DNA of 64,000 nt from Ricinus communis (Eukaryota > Streptophyta > Magnoliopsida > Malpighiales > Euphorbiaceae). A program made the position numbers and the translations under genes. The notes below the pieces were generated by a model that was given only the letters and a program-made list of their open reading frames with translations, was not told the DNA's origin and ran no database searches. The stretch covers positions 7,013,582-7,077,581 of the forward strand of contig NC_063262.1 in assembly GCF_019578655.1 (NCBI RefSeq), in the 5' to 3' direction. Each line of letters begins with the position of its first letter. Within the stretch, counting starts at the first letter, position 1. Shown here one piece after another: positions 12,476 through 25,300 of this stretch.

Positions 12476-12957
12476 ACAAAACAAAGTGAGGCCACACAAG
12501 AACAAGAGTGATCGAGAGAAACCCACAAAAATTTTTCTTTTTCATTGTGTTCTAGCAAAGATTTCTTCTTCTTCTTCTTATTCCTCTTTCCCTTTCTCAA
12601 TTCCCCGCTTCTTTGAATCCCATTCTGTAAATCTTCTGTCTTTCAAGAAAATTTGATAAAGTTGAAATCTTTGTTCCTCAAAGCAGTGTGTAAATCTTTT
12701 GAAAGTCAGGTGGTTCAGAATAGAGATCCGGGTTTTTTTTTTTTGTTTTTAATTGTGTTATAAGTTTTTAATTTCATCAACTTGAAGAGGGTTTATTTTT
12801 AGTCCCTTCAAAGTTGATAATCTAATTTTGGTTTGTGCCAAAACAAAACTTCCTTTTTTTTTCTTTTTCTCAATCTGGGTTTTCTTTTGGTTTTTGTTTA
12901 TAAAGAACTAGTATTATTGCCTGCTCTTGAATTTTGTTGAGTACAGGATTTCTAGGT
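12476..12957 (+). other. 5' leader of the AP2/ERF gene, ATG-free, possibly with an intron
   Basis: About 480 bases between the predicted transcription start and the start codon contain no ATG. That is unusual by chance and supports a real leader. The first part is CTT-rich, as in many plant leaders. A possible 5'-UTR intron runs from 12710 (cag|gtggtt) to about 12946 (gagtacag). That splice is a guess; both borders are plausible but unproven. Confidence 0.5.
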
Positions 12958-14082
12958 ATGGCAGCAGCTATAGATTTTTACAGTAGCAGTACAACACCAT
13001 CAGTTTTCTCATTTATAGATCCAGGTAGAGAAGAATTATTGAAAGCACTTGAACCTTTTATGAAAAGTGCTTCTTCACCTACCTCTACTTCTTATAATTC
13101 TTCTTCTTCTTCAGTTTCTCATTCTACTTCCTCTGATTCTCTTTCTCCTTCACCATTTTATTTCCCTTCTTATCCTTCTTATGACTCTTCAATTCCAACC
13201 ATGTATCCTGATTTCTGCTCTCCATTGAGTACCCATCTATTTTCTCAAGGGTTCTCTGGTTATAACCAATTGGGTTTTGAGCAAACAGGTTCAATAGGCC
13301 TTAACCACCTTACCCCATCTCAAATCCTCCAAATCCAAGCCCAAATCCACCTTCAACAACAACAACAAATAGCAAATCTTGCCACAAATTCGAACTTAAT
13401 CCATAATGACAAAAAACTCAAGCACTTAGCTCCAAAGCCTGTTCCGATGAAACAATCTGCCTCTCCTCCAAAACCAACAAAACTATATAGAGGAGTAAGG
13501 CAGAGACATTGGGGCAAATGGGTAGCTGAGATTAGACTTCCTAAGAACAGAACAAGACTTTGGCTTGGCACTTTTGACACAGCTGAAGAAGCTGCTTTGG
13601 CTTATGACAAGGCAGCTTATAAGCTAAGAGGTGAATTTGCTAGGCTTAACTTTCCTCATCTTCGCCACCAAGGTGCTCATGTTTCTGGTGAATTTGGTGA
13701 CTACAAACCTCTCCATTCCTCTGTTGATGCTAAGTTGCAAGCTATTTGTCAAAGCTTGGCTAACTCTCAGAAACAAGGGAAATCAGGAGAGTCTAGTTCA
13801 GTTGCTGATTCAAAAGCAAACACGTCAGCTTATTTGCAGGCAAAGAAGGAACAAGATTGTTCTATGAAAAGGGAAATTGAGGATTATAAGGTGGAGGCTA
13901 TTCCCACAGGATCACCAGTAGCACCAGCTTCTTCTTCTGATGAATCATCTGCCGGTTCTTCTTCACCTCAGTCTGAAATCTCATTCTTGGATTTCTCTGA
14001 CTCCTCTTCACAGTGGGACGAGTCTGAGAACTTCTGCTTGGAGAAGTACCCTTCAGTGGAGATTGACTGGGCATCTCTTTAA
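12958..14082 (+). CDS. RAP2-4: AP2/ERF transcription factor, RAP2.4-like (DREB A-6 group)
   Basis: Single-exon gene for a 374-residue nuclear DNA-binding protein. The start is the ATG at 12958 ([11 protein letters not shown]), because the MAAA beginning matches RAP2.4 proteins; the frame stays open a few codons upstream but only with a TTG. Residues about 44-75 are Ser-rich and about 130-147 are Gln-rich ([17 protein letters not shown]), typical of activation regions. One AP2 domain spans about 177-233: [38 protein letters not shown], then [11 protein letters not shown]. The WLG and RG signature residues are intact. By the usual DREB numbering, position 14 is Val and position 19 is Leu rather than Glu. 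The conserved tail [13 protein letters not shown] ends the protein. Family members bind GCC-box or DRE-type sites and act in light, ethylene, drought and redox responses. The function here is by homology only. Confidence 0.96.
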   Translation: MAAAIDFYSSSTTPSVFSFIDPGREELLKALEPFMKSASSPTSTSYNSSSSSVSHSTSSDSLSPSPFYFPSYPSYDSSIPTMYPDFCSPLSTHLFSQGFSGYNQLGFEQTGSIGLNHLTPSQILQIQAQIHLQQQQQIANLATNSNLIHNDKKLKHLAPKPVPMKQSASPPKPTKLYRGVRQRHWGKWVAEIRLPKNRTRLWLGTFDTAEEAALAYDKAAYKLRGEFARLNFPHLRHQGAHVSGEFGDYKPLHSSVDAKLQAICQSLANSQKQGKSGESSSVADSKANTSAYLQAKKEQDCSMKREIEDYKVEAIPTGSPVAPASSSDESSAGSSSPQSEISFLDFSDSSSQWDESENFCLEKYPSVEIDWASL

Positions 14083-14440
14083 AGTTTCAATCATTATATA
14101 ATCTTTTTTTTTTTCTTTTTCTTTTTTCTCTTTGGGTGTCTTTAGGTGGCTTCTGCAATGAAGTTTTTGGCATTTGCAGAGCTGCAATTAGGGGGGGTCA
14201 GCTGCAGTTCTAGTACTAGTTCTAGATTATCATGTATGAAAGTAGTTGGTCATATGTTGTATGTCAATATTGTAAGAGCTGATCTCTCTAATCTTGGTCT
14301 TGCTGGTACTTTTTTTCCTTGCTTGACCATGGGAGGGCTTCTTTGTAAGCTTTGTGTTTGTAATTTTAGGTCATTGTAATTAAGCATCATCTTTTGAATA
14401 TATTAATGAAGTGCTTTTTAATATATACTGTGTTTTGACT
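14083..14440 (+). other. 3' UTR of the AP2/ERF gene
   Basis: A T-rich stretch follows the TAA. A GC-moderate run then continues to about 14400, with aatatattaatgaag near 14396-14410 as a likely polyadenylation context. The short open frame at 14146-14379 lies in this UTR and shows no known motif. Confidence 0.55.
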
Positions 14441-15479
14441 GTAACATAAGGTGACCATCTTATGTTTGCTTAATTTTTCTACCAACTGGACTGAAACTGA
14501 ATCAATATTATTTCTTTTAAGATGGATCATATATCTCTGATAGTATCTGGTTTAGGATTTGATATATGATTAGCACAGCTCATTTAACACTAAGCATAGA
14601 AATGGCTCAGCAAAGTGAAATAGGTAAAAGAAGATCAGTTGTACAAAAATTAGTTCCTGAAACTTGACCTTGAAGTAACTAGGTTGCAGCCTGCATATCC
14701 TCCCTAATCTGCATTTCTTTGCTCCTAAGTGGTTTTTATCTATAGTATATATATCAATATGAACGGTTGATGAACAACGGAATGATGGAGTATCTATCTT
14801 CTAATAAAACATGTTCTTTCTTGGATTAATTTGTAATGACCTAGTGTCTATCTTGCAATATATTTGAGAAGCATTTGGATCAATTTGTATTCTAGTTAAC
14901 CATTTGCTTGAAAACAATCTTCATATAACATAATTTGTAAGAAACTGAAAATTGTTTTAAATAATTAAGATTTGAGACTGGCTGAAAGAGTAAGAAACCC
15001 TGAATAGTAGGTACTAAAGAATGATCAACTTTTGAAAATTGAGCCAATGCATCTTTTGTTTGCAACAAATTTATGCCTTAAATTCAGCAGCCTCTCTTGA
15101 ACACATGGTCAAAATTTTGATTTTCAATAGATGGCTTTTAGAACTTCATGATACAATTTCACTTTATTCATTTGTTTATTTTATTTTGTGAAGATTGAGA
15201 TTGTAAGAGACTTTCACAGGTTCAAATGCAAGAAAAAACAAAAAGTAATACCATTTACAATGTGACTAATTATTTAATTAATCGCCCAAAACGTTGCTTT
15301 GATTGAAATTTTGTGGGGTCACCTAATGCTTCCAATTTAAACTAAATTTCAAGGCACTGACCAATTAAACCAAATTATTGTTCTTAAATTGTGTTTCTTT
15401 TGGAATTTGCATGGCGTGTGAAGCTTATAGCAACTCAATAATTATTCCAAATACGTCTTTGGAGAGCAATTACTCACTA

Positions 15480-15740
15480 TTGATCAAGCCAATCTCGAGC
15501 AATAAATTTGAGAGAAAAATTAAAATATTATAATAAAGTTTATTTTAGATAATTGGTAAGCTTAATCTGAACTTAAATTATTTATATGAATTATAAAATA
15601 TATTTAAATAATTTTTTTAACTCGAGAATGACTAGTATATATTTCATTAGAATTCATAATCATAGTTGAGTATCTCGAACCATTGTTCTTTGAGCTTGAA
15701 AATTAGAACAAAAATTAGCCTTCGAGTCAAATAAAGCTCA
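15480..15740. repeat. Degenerate repeat with CTCGAG/GAGCTT words
   Basis: The words ctcgagcaata, aactcgagaatg, tatctcgaacc, tttgagcttgaa and ttcgagtcaaataaagctc recur. They are the same kind as in the clearer block at 38236-38535, so this may be an older copy. Ends are not defined. Confidence 0.3.
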
Positions 15741-17025
15741 AGCATTTAATTAAGTGAAATTTTAAGAATTTATTACAATTAATAAAAATATATTTTTTTT
15801 TAAAGAATCTCATTTTTTAACCTTTTTTTTGTAAGTTATATTCTGATTTTTTTAGTCATTTCTCAAATATTTTTTGATTATTTTCAGTTGCTTTTTAGTT
15901 GATTTAAGAGTTTTTTTAGTTATTTTCTATTTATTTTCTGTTGTCTTAAATCCAAAAACAATCAGAAAAAAAATAAAGATCAACTAAAATTGTAAATTAA
16001 ATAAAATATTAAAAAAATTTATTTTTGATATTTTATCACAGTAAAAATAAAAATATAAAAAAATTATAAAATCAATAAAAAAAGTAAAAGTATAGATATT
16101 TATGATATTTCTCCATAATTATATCAACTGGACCTGTTCAATTGCATGCCTAAACTTTGCCAAGAAAAAGAAGGCCAATTAAGAAACATGCTGCCACAGT
16201 TTAGAGAGAGCTAATCAGCAATTATGAATTTTTCAAATTAGTCATCCAAATTGTCTATGAAAGTATGCAAAATGTCCTTTCAAATGTCAATTATATTATG
16301 GACCATAGCTCCAATAATTGCATTTTAATTCATTGACTTAGTAAAGAAGCACATGGAAATACATATATAATTTCCAATCTTCTCCTTTTTTTGGGTATAA
16401 TTGCACATGAAGTTTTTGTCCTCTCCATTAGTGATACCCAAACTCATGTGCTGCCTGTTTTAGGTCCTGAAGATGAAAACCAATGGAGATGCTATCAGGC
16501 TCTGGAATCATCCATGTTCTTCTGTTTTTGAGATATTCACATGGGAAGGGTTCCACTTTGAGAACCTACAGGAATCGAATGATTCAAGAAAGATAAATGT
16601 TATTGGACCATCCAATAATTTTCTGCTTCCAGAAAACTCATTCTAATTAATATATATATATAAAGTTGAAATTTTTTATTTTTTTAATATTTTAATAAAA
16701 TTAAAAATTCTATTAGTTGATAAATTTTTGAAAAATCAATTTCATTCTTTATTGAATAATTAATAATTTTATTACTTAATAAATAATCAAATTTTAAAAT
16801 TATTTCTAATCAACTATTATTAAAGAGAATATTTTAAAAATATTAATTTAAAATATGTAAAAGATTTATTCTTTCATTTTCCGCTAAGGAGAAGGAAAAA
16901 TGGAAAAGATTTATTGGAAGCATCTAGGAGCTCCCTTCACTGTGTAAATTTCCTTTGGGAAGGGTTGATTGACAGATGAGAAAGGCAAAACCATGGGTTG
17001 CAAGTGGGCACTTTTGTTCTTAGCA

Positions 17026-17146
17026 CAGAAAAATAAAAATAAAAATACAAATGATATCATTATGTTATCACTTGGGGGTTTGAGATAAGGAATTTGGAGA
17101 CCACCACCACTCCCAAGACAAACAAAAATAAAAATAAAAATAAAAG
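17026..17146. repeat. Two AAAAT pentanucleotide microsatellites
   Basis: Runs of aaaat/aaata units at 17026-17050 and 17118-17143 are separated by unrelated sequence. Confidence 0.8.
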
Positions 17147-19345
17147 ATCAACCAAAATATTCTTATTCTTTCTTGTAAAGCATGCCAAGACAAGTTCACA
17201 CTGACCATAACAATTTGGGGAGACAATAGAATTTAGGAATCCCTACAAAAGCTTTCCATACTCCTTTCACCTTTCTTTTCTTTCAGGATCCTTAGATATT
17301 TGTTTTTAGCAATACTATCTCTTTCCTTTAACTTTGCCTTAAAATCTTGTCTGAATAGCATCCAATCAAAGACCAAAAGTGGTGTATATGTGAATGGAAT
17401 TCAAATTATACATGCATCCTAAAGTTATTCAGATGATTCTCCATTAAAGGTGGATAAAGAAAGGCCATGACACCTCCAAGTTGCATGCCCTTGTTTCATG
17501 CTACAATTCTTTTTTCCTTTTTAATTAAACTACTTTACATGTTTTTTCATTTTAAATATTAAATACATTCTGTATTCTTTTCAAATTTAATACATAGTTT
17601 TTAATTTACATTAATTTTAATTTTTATCTCGACCAAAATTATCATCTAAATTCTAGTGATATTATTACAATCCCAACGATAATAAAAAAGAAAAAAATGC
17701 AAAGCCAATAATAGTCACTCACTAGAAATGACATAGTTTAAGTAAATAAACCTATGATCTAATGACAGATTTTTTTGTTGATATTTTACTCATTTTTATT
17801 AGGGTCCAATAGTAAATCTAACAAATCCAACCTCTTATCATCTTTTTAACTCTCTCTCTCTATTGTTGTTGTCAAAAGCATTTAAAATCTTATTATATTT
17901 GACAAATCACTTACTAAATAAAACAATTAAAAAAGAAAAATGGAATACAGAGAACTATCTAATTAAAATATAAGAAGTAGGGCACATGCACATGCAAGTT
18001 AAGAATCTAGCTCATATGTAATCAAGCTTAACCTGCCTCTCAGGCAGCTGGTGGCATGCTTGTACAAAGAGAATCATGCCTTTAATTGATTGAGTTGCAG
18101 AAAAATGACAATCAAATCAAACATGCAACTAAAAGGGAAAGGCAATAAGGAAAAGAAAGGCATAGCGTGTGGAAAAAGTGGTAATATGAGTGTGTATTAT
18201 TAGGTTTTGCCTGTAAATGAAATGCCAAAAGTTTATGGGTTACATGTGACACGGAATTGCCATGGAAATTTCAGGGGTTATAGTCCAACTGCCTCTTTGT
18301 CTTCAACCGCGTCAGTAGTTAGATGTAGGAAATTGTATCAAAGTAATTATTTATTGTATGCTTAGTGATTGAAAATTGAAATTATGGATATTAGATTTCA
18401 TATTATTCTTGACATAAAATTCCATTACTTGAAAACCTTTAAACAAGAGATTATAATTTTGTTTGGGAAGAGGCAATCACGGAAAGAGAAAAGCCTCAAA
18501 CAATGGCACAAACATTGATTTATATTTCAGCACCCAAAAATCATATTTTAGAATTATTGAAGTTCCTGAAAAAAGACTTATACAGAAGAAACCCAAGATG
18601 ATGCATCCTCTTGACCACCGCACTAATTAGTCTTGCTAAATTTAGACCGCCATGAAAGTTTTCTTCTACATACAAGGGCACGTAAGTGACAAAAATAATT
18701 CCATATCATTAACTCCACAGAAAGGTCAATAAAAAGAGAGGAAAATAATCCTAAGGAATAGAGGCCTAAAATTAAAAGAAAAAATTTAAGGAAAAAAAGA
18801 GGATATAAGAGGTTGAGAGAACATTTTTATCGAAGAGATAAAGACGGATGATCAATAAAATAGACAAAAAAAGCAAGATATTAGAGTTTTCACGATAATT
18901 CTAATTTGAATTTTAAATCTTGAGATGAGATGCTTAAAATATATTTTTAAGTCTTTAAATTTTTTAATTTTATTTCAGTAAATTTTTTATTAAATTCTTC
19001 TATTTTTATTTTTTTTATTAAGAACCTAATAATTTTTAATAAAATAAAAATATAAAAACTCAATAGAATAAATAAAACTACTATGAAATATGTATAAAAT
19101 TTATTTTAATAAAATTAAAATAATAATTAAAAATTTAATATAAATAAAAAATTAAGCGCTATGAATAATAAATTTTCGCTAAGACGAACCTTCATAGTTG
19201 GTTTCGAGGGAGGAGTGCATAAAGTGACATAAATCTTAGTTACCGGATGGAAAACGAGGTTGGCATCATTGGCCATATAACTCTGGATCACAATAAGGTT
19301 TTCCATTTATTTAATATTTATTACAAAATTATAATATAATATTTA

Positions 19346-19831
19346 GAAGAAAAGTACAAAATTTGATCCTATGATTAGATCTTTTGACATGAAGGATTTG
19401 AGAGTTAAATTGTCAGTAATTTACATCTAAATTTATTAATACTGTTAATAATTTTGACCATTAAATTTCAAATAAAGTTCGATTGCTGGTAAAATTAGTC
19501 TTGTACGATAGCTGATGAAGTATAAAATTCTCTAGTACTGGCAGCTTATTCAAAACTCTTTAGAATTAACTAAAATAAAAGAAAAATTAAATTATAAGAC
19601 TATTTTCTATCTCTTTGATTTTTCTCTCTAAACTCTAAAAGAATTAATACATCTAGTCTTCAATGAAAAATAAGTTAATAAGAAGTGGAATGGTGAAATG
19701 AGTTAGAACTATTGAATTAACGATGTTAGTGAATTTTGATGTAAATTGCTAACAGTTTAACTCCGAGAGTATTAAAGTGTTACAAAAAAAACTACATTGA
19801 CTTTTCCTGGTTAAATATTGTACTTTCTCTT
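19346..19831. mobile_element. Non-autonomous inverted-repeat element (486 bp)
   Basis: The left end (gaagaaaagtac, then gagagttaaattgtcagtaa and tttacatctaaattta) matches the reverse complement of the right end. Right-end words on the complement are aagagaaagtac, cggagttaaactgttagcaa and tttacatcaaaattca. The inverted arms are imperfect and at least 100 bp long. The flanks carry an 8-bp near-repeat, aatattta (19338-19345) and aatatttt (19832-19839), a plausible target duplication. There is no coding capacity. Long arms with a target duplication of 8-9 bp suggest a MULE-type MITE, by inference. Confidence 0.7.
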
Positions 19832-19839
19832 AATATTTT

Positions 19840-22080
19840 CAATTTTTAAATTGTTAGTAGGGGTATGCAATGTATGAGAAAAAATTATAATCACTATATT
19901 ATAATGTTGAATCCCTTAATATTGTTACCTTTTATATGTGAATTATTATCATTTGATATTCTGAACTTCTTTCATTTTGATTTCAAGTAATGGCTTGGCG
20001 CCTGCAGTTAATACTCGGCGTTGTAGAACAAAAATGAAAGTAAAGTTATTATTAGGCGGCAAATAAATTTAAAATATTTTTTGATTAATTTATTTTAATT
20101 TATATCTTTTAGAAAATGGTATTTGGTTAAAATTTATTTAAATAGAGTGAAAGTTAATTTAGTATTCTACATAATTAAATTTATATAGAATTGGTTATAA
20201 CTAAACTAAATTCTAATAAAATAGGTAGAATTTTCAAATGAATTGCACATTAATAAGTCAATATATTTCATAACATTAAACACATCACTTTCAATTTTAT
20301 CATTTTTATTTTATTTTCTTTTTAAATGAAATGAATGTTTTATAGATTTAAATAAAAAATAACAATTATAATATATTAATAAGATTAAAATTATATAATA
20401 TATATAATTTTAAATATTTCTCCTTTTCATGAGTTGTTGCCCTAACATGCTCTAATTGTTCAAAGGAGAGTTGCAAATAATAAATAATTAAATATAAGCA
20501 TATTTAAAAAAAAAAAACACTGACAATTAATTAAAATTTGTTCTTTTTATTGGAAAAGAACTATTCCAAAAAAAATTAAATGAGAAGAATTACAAATTCT
20601 TTTATGCTATACCAATTGGAATGATCCTTATTGGCTTCTTGATCTCATCCTAAGCATTCTTCTCATATTCATGTCATTCAGTAGCATTCGTAGAAAAGTC
20701 TCATTTTAAGTGATTAATATATATTTTACAAATAGCTTTACAAGTAAGTAACTACAATAAAATAGTTTGAGAGAAATCAAATATCAATTAAAAAGAAGTA
20801 AAAGAAAGCATTTGATAATCTTGAGATGTTTTGAAGAGATTGAATTGTTAGTGATTAGTATGAAAAAAAACATGTATGAAGTGTTTTTAATGTCACATTT
20901 TATATGTATATCATGTTATTTATTTTAGTATGCCATTTATATTTTGCCCTCTTTCGAATCTACAATCTAAAATCTAAAGACTAAACATAAGCAAATAAAA
21001 TGCTTAATTATTATACCTTCTTCCATTGAAAATTGAATATATCTTAAAATTAAATAACATCATAATCTTAAAAATTTAAAATTTAAAATTTAGAGATGAT
21101 TGGAGAAAGTTATGAATATTTGGGATTCTTATATAAGATTTACTTTATTATAAAAGTTTCAATTGTTGCTTATAATTTAAAAGGTTCTGTTGCTTTTTTT
21201 TTTTTTTTCTTTCTTTGTATTATTTCGGACTATGAGATTCCTTAACTAATTGAAATAAAAAAATATATATATATTTGAAAGAAAAATATAAAAGAAAAAC
21301 TTAGGGGACAAAATATAAAAGACAAATTGCATATCTTCAACTAACGGAATAAAATCTGTGTAAAGACTAATGGTGTGGTCTTCAAGAAAAAGCTATCAGA
21401 ATTTGATTGTAAAAGAGAATTTCTGGACCAAATTGTAAAATGGAAAAACTCAGAAACTCAAAAAAATAAAATAAAATAAAAGGTGAAAGACTGACGTTTA
21501 GACCATGAAAGTTCAAAAATTGTTAGAAGCCTTTCAAAATCCAACAATAGATTTCTGGTATCAGTGCATGACAAAGTCTTGTAAATTTTCCGAATTTAAA
21601 TGCTAAATAGGGGTGCTTATATCCTTGTCCCGGACCATATTATATTATGGTCCGACCCAAGTACGACATATTTGTTAGATTTTTGACCCGTGCCCCAAAA
21701 TGCTTATGCGCATTTTTATTTTTAAATAAGTTATCTTCATTTATAATGTTTTTAAAATGGAAAAACTCAATTTACATTAGTACAATTGCTTAAAAATAGT
21801 ATAATTTTATCTATAAATTTAATTTATATTATTATTTATAATCAAAATAATTAAGACAGTCATACAATACACAAGTTTTTATAAATATATAAAAAATTGA
21901 CTCACTGTATAATTCTTTTAATATAGAATTAATTTCTATAATTTATTTTATCATAATTAAGAATTAAAGAAGTAGGAGCAAAGTAGTCCGGGGTGCAGGA
22001 GATAACTTGACGCTGAATAGAATGACAACAAATGTTAGCATTCGTGAGAATTTAGACCTTAAAATATGTTGCTAGTGGTA
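19840..22080. other. AT-rich spacer
   Basis: No gene is visible. It contains a miR399-like 14-mer at 20461-20474, a hAT-like terminal word taggggtgcttat near 21607 and an inverted repeat at 21631-21654. Confidence 0.5.
21631..21654. other. Perfect 9-bp inverted repeat
   Basis: CGGACCATA and TATGGTCCG flank a 6-base loop (ttatat). It lies in a CG-bearing patch (21605-21715) that begins with taggggtgcttat, a word resembling hAT-type element ends. No matching right end was found. Confidence 0.75.
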
Positions 22081-22104
22081 GAAATGGTGAAGTGAGCATT
22101 GTGA

Positions 22105-22355
22105 AGTTTGGATGAGTGAAGTTATGGGCGCAATTGAGGCAGAGGGTTTGTAGTAATATCAGTGGTGGACTTCGATCTGGAGCCCTCTCTAGTCCCTATT
22201 CAGGCCTTTTAGGAGTGAGAGGTTGCTATCTGGCACTTGGTCCAAGTTCTTGGTTTGATACAATCCAGAGCCCGCTCAGAAATTTGCAACTAAACAAGTC
22301 TCCTATCATAACATCATTTATTGCTGCATATTACGGTTGCTGCAATTCCTTTCCG
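22105..22355 (+). pseudogene. Exon-like open fragment, unrecognised
   Basis: A GC-elevated stretch with an open frame begins at a GTG codon (22116): VKLWAQLRQRVCSNISGG, then SGALSSPYSGLLGVRGCY, then SSWFDTIQSPLRNLQLN. The Arg/Ser/Leu-rich, acid-poor start resembles a mitochondrial targeting sequence. There is a stop just upstream and no ATG, and the frame runs into AT-rich DNA. It could be a duplicated first exon whose ATG changed to GTG, or it may be chance. I do not recognise a family. Confidence 0.25.
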
Positions 22356-25300
22356 CATTTATTTATTTATTTAGATTAATTTTATTTTCATCTATACATT
22401 AAATTGATATATATATTTATTAATTTTAAATAATTAAATATATATCAATTATTCAATAATAAGATGTACTAATTTTTTTCATATATTTTACGCTTATTCG
22501 ATGCCATATATATCTTAATATAGATAAGTGTTGCCTTTTCATTCTCAAGTTGTCTCTCTTTCAGTTCTTTTTTTTTCCTAAAGCAGAGATATGGTTACTA
22601 ATTTGTTAACAGAATGGAAAGATTTTAGATGGTCACTGTGAGTGGAGAGGATTTTACTTGAAAACAACTCCATTGGAAGTGGAGAGGATTTTAAAACTAA
22701 GGCCTCTAGTTTCAAAAGCAAACGAAGAATCCGTCTAGGTTTGGATTAGTTTTCCATTCTAAAGTTGCAACAAGTATTTTATTTTCTTCTATGTCCATTA
22801 AGAAATTGAACTTTGATAAAGATATTCAAACCCAAGTCGTCATTTTTATTTCTTCTTTTTGAGGACTTGTGAAGTTTTGAATTTGGGATCAAAGCTAGTC
22901 AGTAACTTGTTCTTCTAAAACAATACAATGTCACAAGTACTTTTTAAAGTTGAAAATGACCAAATAGTTAGGTTGTTTGACCACATTTAAAACTCTCTCA
23001 CTTTCTCTCTCAAATACATGCTTATCACATATATCTATATAATAGTATTAATATTAAATAATTAGTTGAGTAGCTTACAAATGCCCAAAAAGCTTGACCA
23101 TAGTGTAGCAGTTCAAGTAGTGCAAGTTAATGAAAATGCCAACAAAATTACATTGCCATTGGAAATACGTGTCTCTACTGTTAACTATTTTATGATCCTT
23201 TATTTTCCTTCATTAAAATTCATGCCATTTCCGGCACTTTTTCTTTTATTCTAAGTAAATTGAATAATTGTGTCTTGCAAATGGCAGTGCTCGTGCCCTT
23301 TGACTATACCATTGGATGATATTAGAAGTATAAAATTCAAAAGGTCTGATTAAAAGAAAGAACTCTCAGAGCATTAAGGTGTCATTTTTCTTTTTCCAAT
23401 TGAATTGGGCTTGAAATATTAGCTAATTAGGGAAAAGTTTACATTGAAGAGAACCCACATGGGCATTAGGATAGTAAAAAATGATGCATATATAATACAA
23501 GTGTCAAGTGCAATAGAGTATCCACAAAGAACCCACACATAGCATGTTTTTGTTGTCCATGTGAAGGGAGAAAAGAAAATACCCAAATGCCTACTTTTCT
23601 TCCATAGTCTTTTTGTCGTATAAAAGCTAAAATTCTTCATGACCTATGCAAAAAATTAAACAAGTAAAAGATGGATATATTCTCGAGAGAGGTATTTATG
23701 AAGAGCTTAGAACCGTAGGAGATCCTATCAACCAGATTTTGTGCCATCAAGCAAATCCCATTTTGGCATAAAAATTTCCTTATCAAGATAAGATTAAAAC
23801 ACATCATCAATTGCATTCATCTTTAAGGTTCACTAAACAAAAATTGATAATTAATTATTTACAGACATTCACATAATTATTATAACTTTTTTTGTTGCTT
23901 TTTCCTCTGAAGCATTACTTGATATCAGGATGCTTAAATAAAAAGATTTGATCAAATTGTACTATAATATAGTGATCATAAAATGAGTATCCCGTTAGCT
24001 AAATTACAGTGGGGGAGACAAGATTTTTCAGTAAAGATAATGTCACATTTGGTTAGATAAAAGAATGAGGTTAATTACTTTATATAACCATATTTAAAGT
24101 TTAGCTTAAGTGGATTTGAATTATTTTTTCTGTACTAGTTAAATTTTTTCTTTTTATAGCGAGAATGAGCCGCGATTTGTTGAACCTCCCATAAATAAGA
24201 GAAAAAAATAGTTTATATAGCTAAGAATCATATGGTAACAACGTGGCAAGTATATAAGTGAGCTTTTGTGATATCTCAAATCTTGGATTGCTTAGCCATA
24301 AGAATGCTTGGAATCTTGCTTTCAAACTTTTCTGAAGCACGCGAATTTGAATTTGACGTATGAATATATTTAGTAGAGATTCTAGGCCACAAATTCATCT
24401 CAAAGACAAAATGCATACCGACTTGTGATTCTCGCTTGTGAGTATGTGATTTTTAATTTAATTAATTAGTTAAGTATCTATCTACTTTCTCATCTTAATT
24501 GCATGCCCTACCACAAACTTTGATTAAAACAATTCTCAACTTGCCCATCATTTTTATCCTTTGTATGGACACATTTGACCCATCCACGTACAATTCCAAC
24601 TTCAACACATGAATAATGTGGTCTAGGGCTTATTCCACCTGCATTTGGTATTCTTTGTAAGACTGTGGTTTATTGCTTCTTGGAGTACTAAATAGAGTGG
24701 CAAGGCAGAGGTGACAACTGATATGTAAGATCAAAAATACCATTTTGAGAGAATTCATTTTCGTTTAAATATGGGCAATCTAACGATTTCAGTAAGACTT
24801 TAATTAATTAAGTTTGATCAAGCTCATAATCTGACGATTTATAATTACTCAGAGCTGTATTTTGATTCAGAAGTTGGTTCCGTCTATGGATTCCTTTAAT
24901 GCAAAGGTTCATTCTAGAGGACGGGTCAGAGGAATTCATAGAGAATATATATGTGGTAAATAATGGTGAATCAAAGAAGACTATCACACTTTGTGGATGT
25001 AGACTGAGACCTTTGTGTAACAATTATCTTTTTATCTTTCTTTCTTTTTAATGGTGAATAATGGTGAATCGAAAAAGATTCATTCCAATTGTTTCTTCTT
25101 TCTTCTTTTCTTTAAAGAGTATTCTATTCATACCAACCGTTTGGTGTTATATGGAATCCTAAAAGTATTCCCTATATAGGGTTTCTTTTGAAATTACATT
25201 CGAAATGAGTGAAACCCTAACAACCACTTCCATAATTGATGCCATGTTTTATTGTACAAAAAAAGAGATTCTTAGAATTCTATCTTCTACTGTTGTTGTT

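Larger units (their letters stand above)
14441..19337. other. Long gene-poor AT-rich spacer
   Basis: I found no gene. It contains AAAAT-type microsatellites (17026-17050 and 17118-17143) and a stretch with agctc/ctcgag words at 15480-15740. A small hairpin near 18030-18048 has ctgcct and aggcag around a 3-base loop. Short matches to known miRNAs at 16927 and 17971 lack a hairpin partner. Confidence 0.55.

Noticed and set aside
12934..12957. Eight-codon upstream extension of the AP2/ERF frame
   Set aside because: It begins with TTG, not ATG, and RAP2.4 proteins start MAAA, which matches the ATG at 12958.
14146..14379. 77-codon frame after the AP2/ERF gene
   Set aside because: It starts just 64 bases after the stop, in the probable 3' UTR, and shows no family features.
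16927..16940. ggagctcccttcac, similar to a miR159/319 arm
   Set aside because: The match stops after about 13 bases and there is no partner arm nearby.
17970..17990. agaagtagggcacatgca, similar to miR164
   Set aside because: Five mismatches and no complementary arm upstream or downstream, so no precursor fold.
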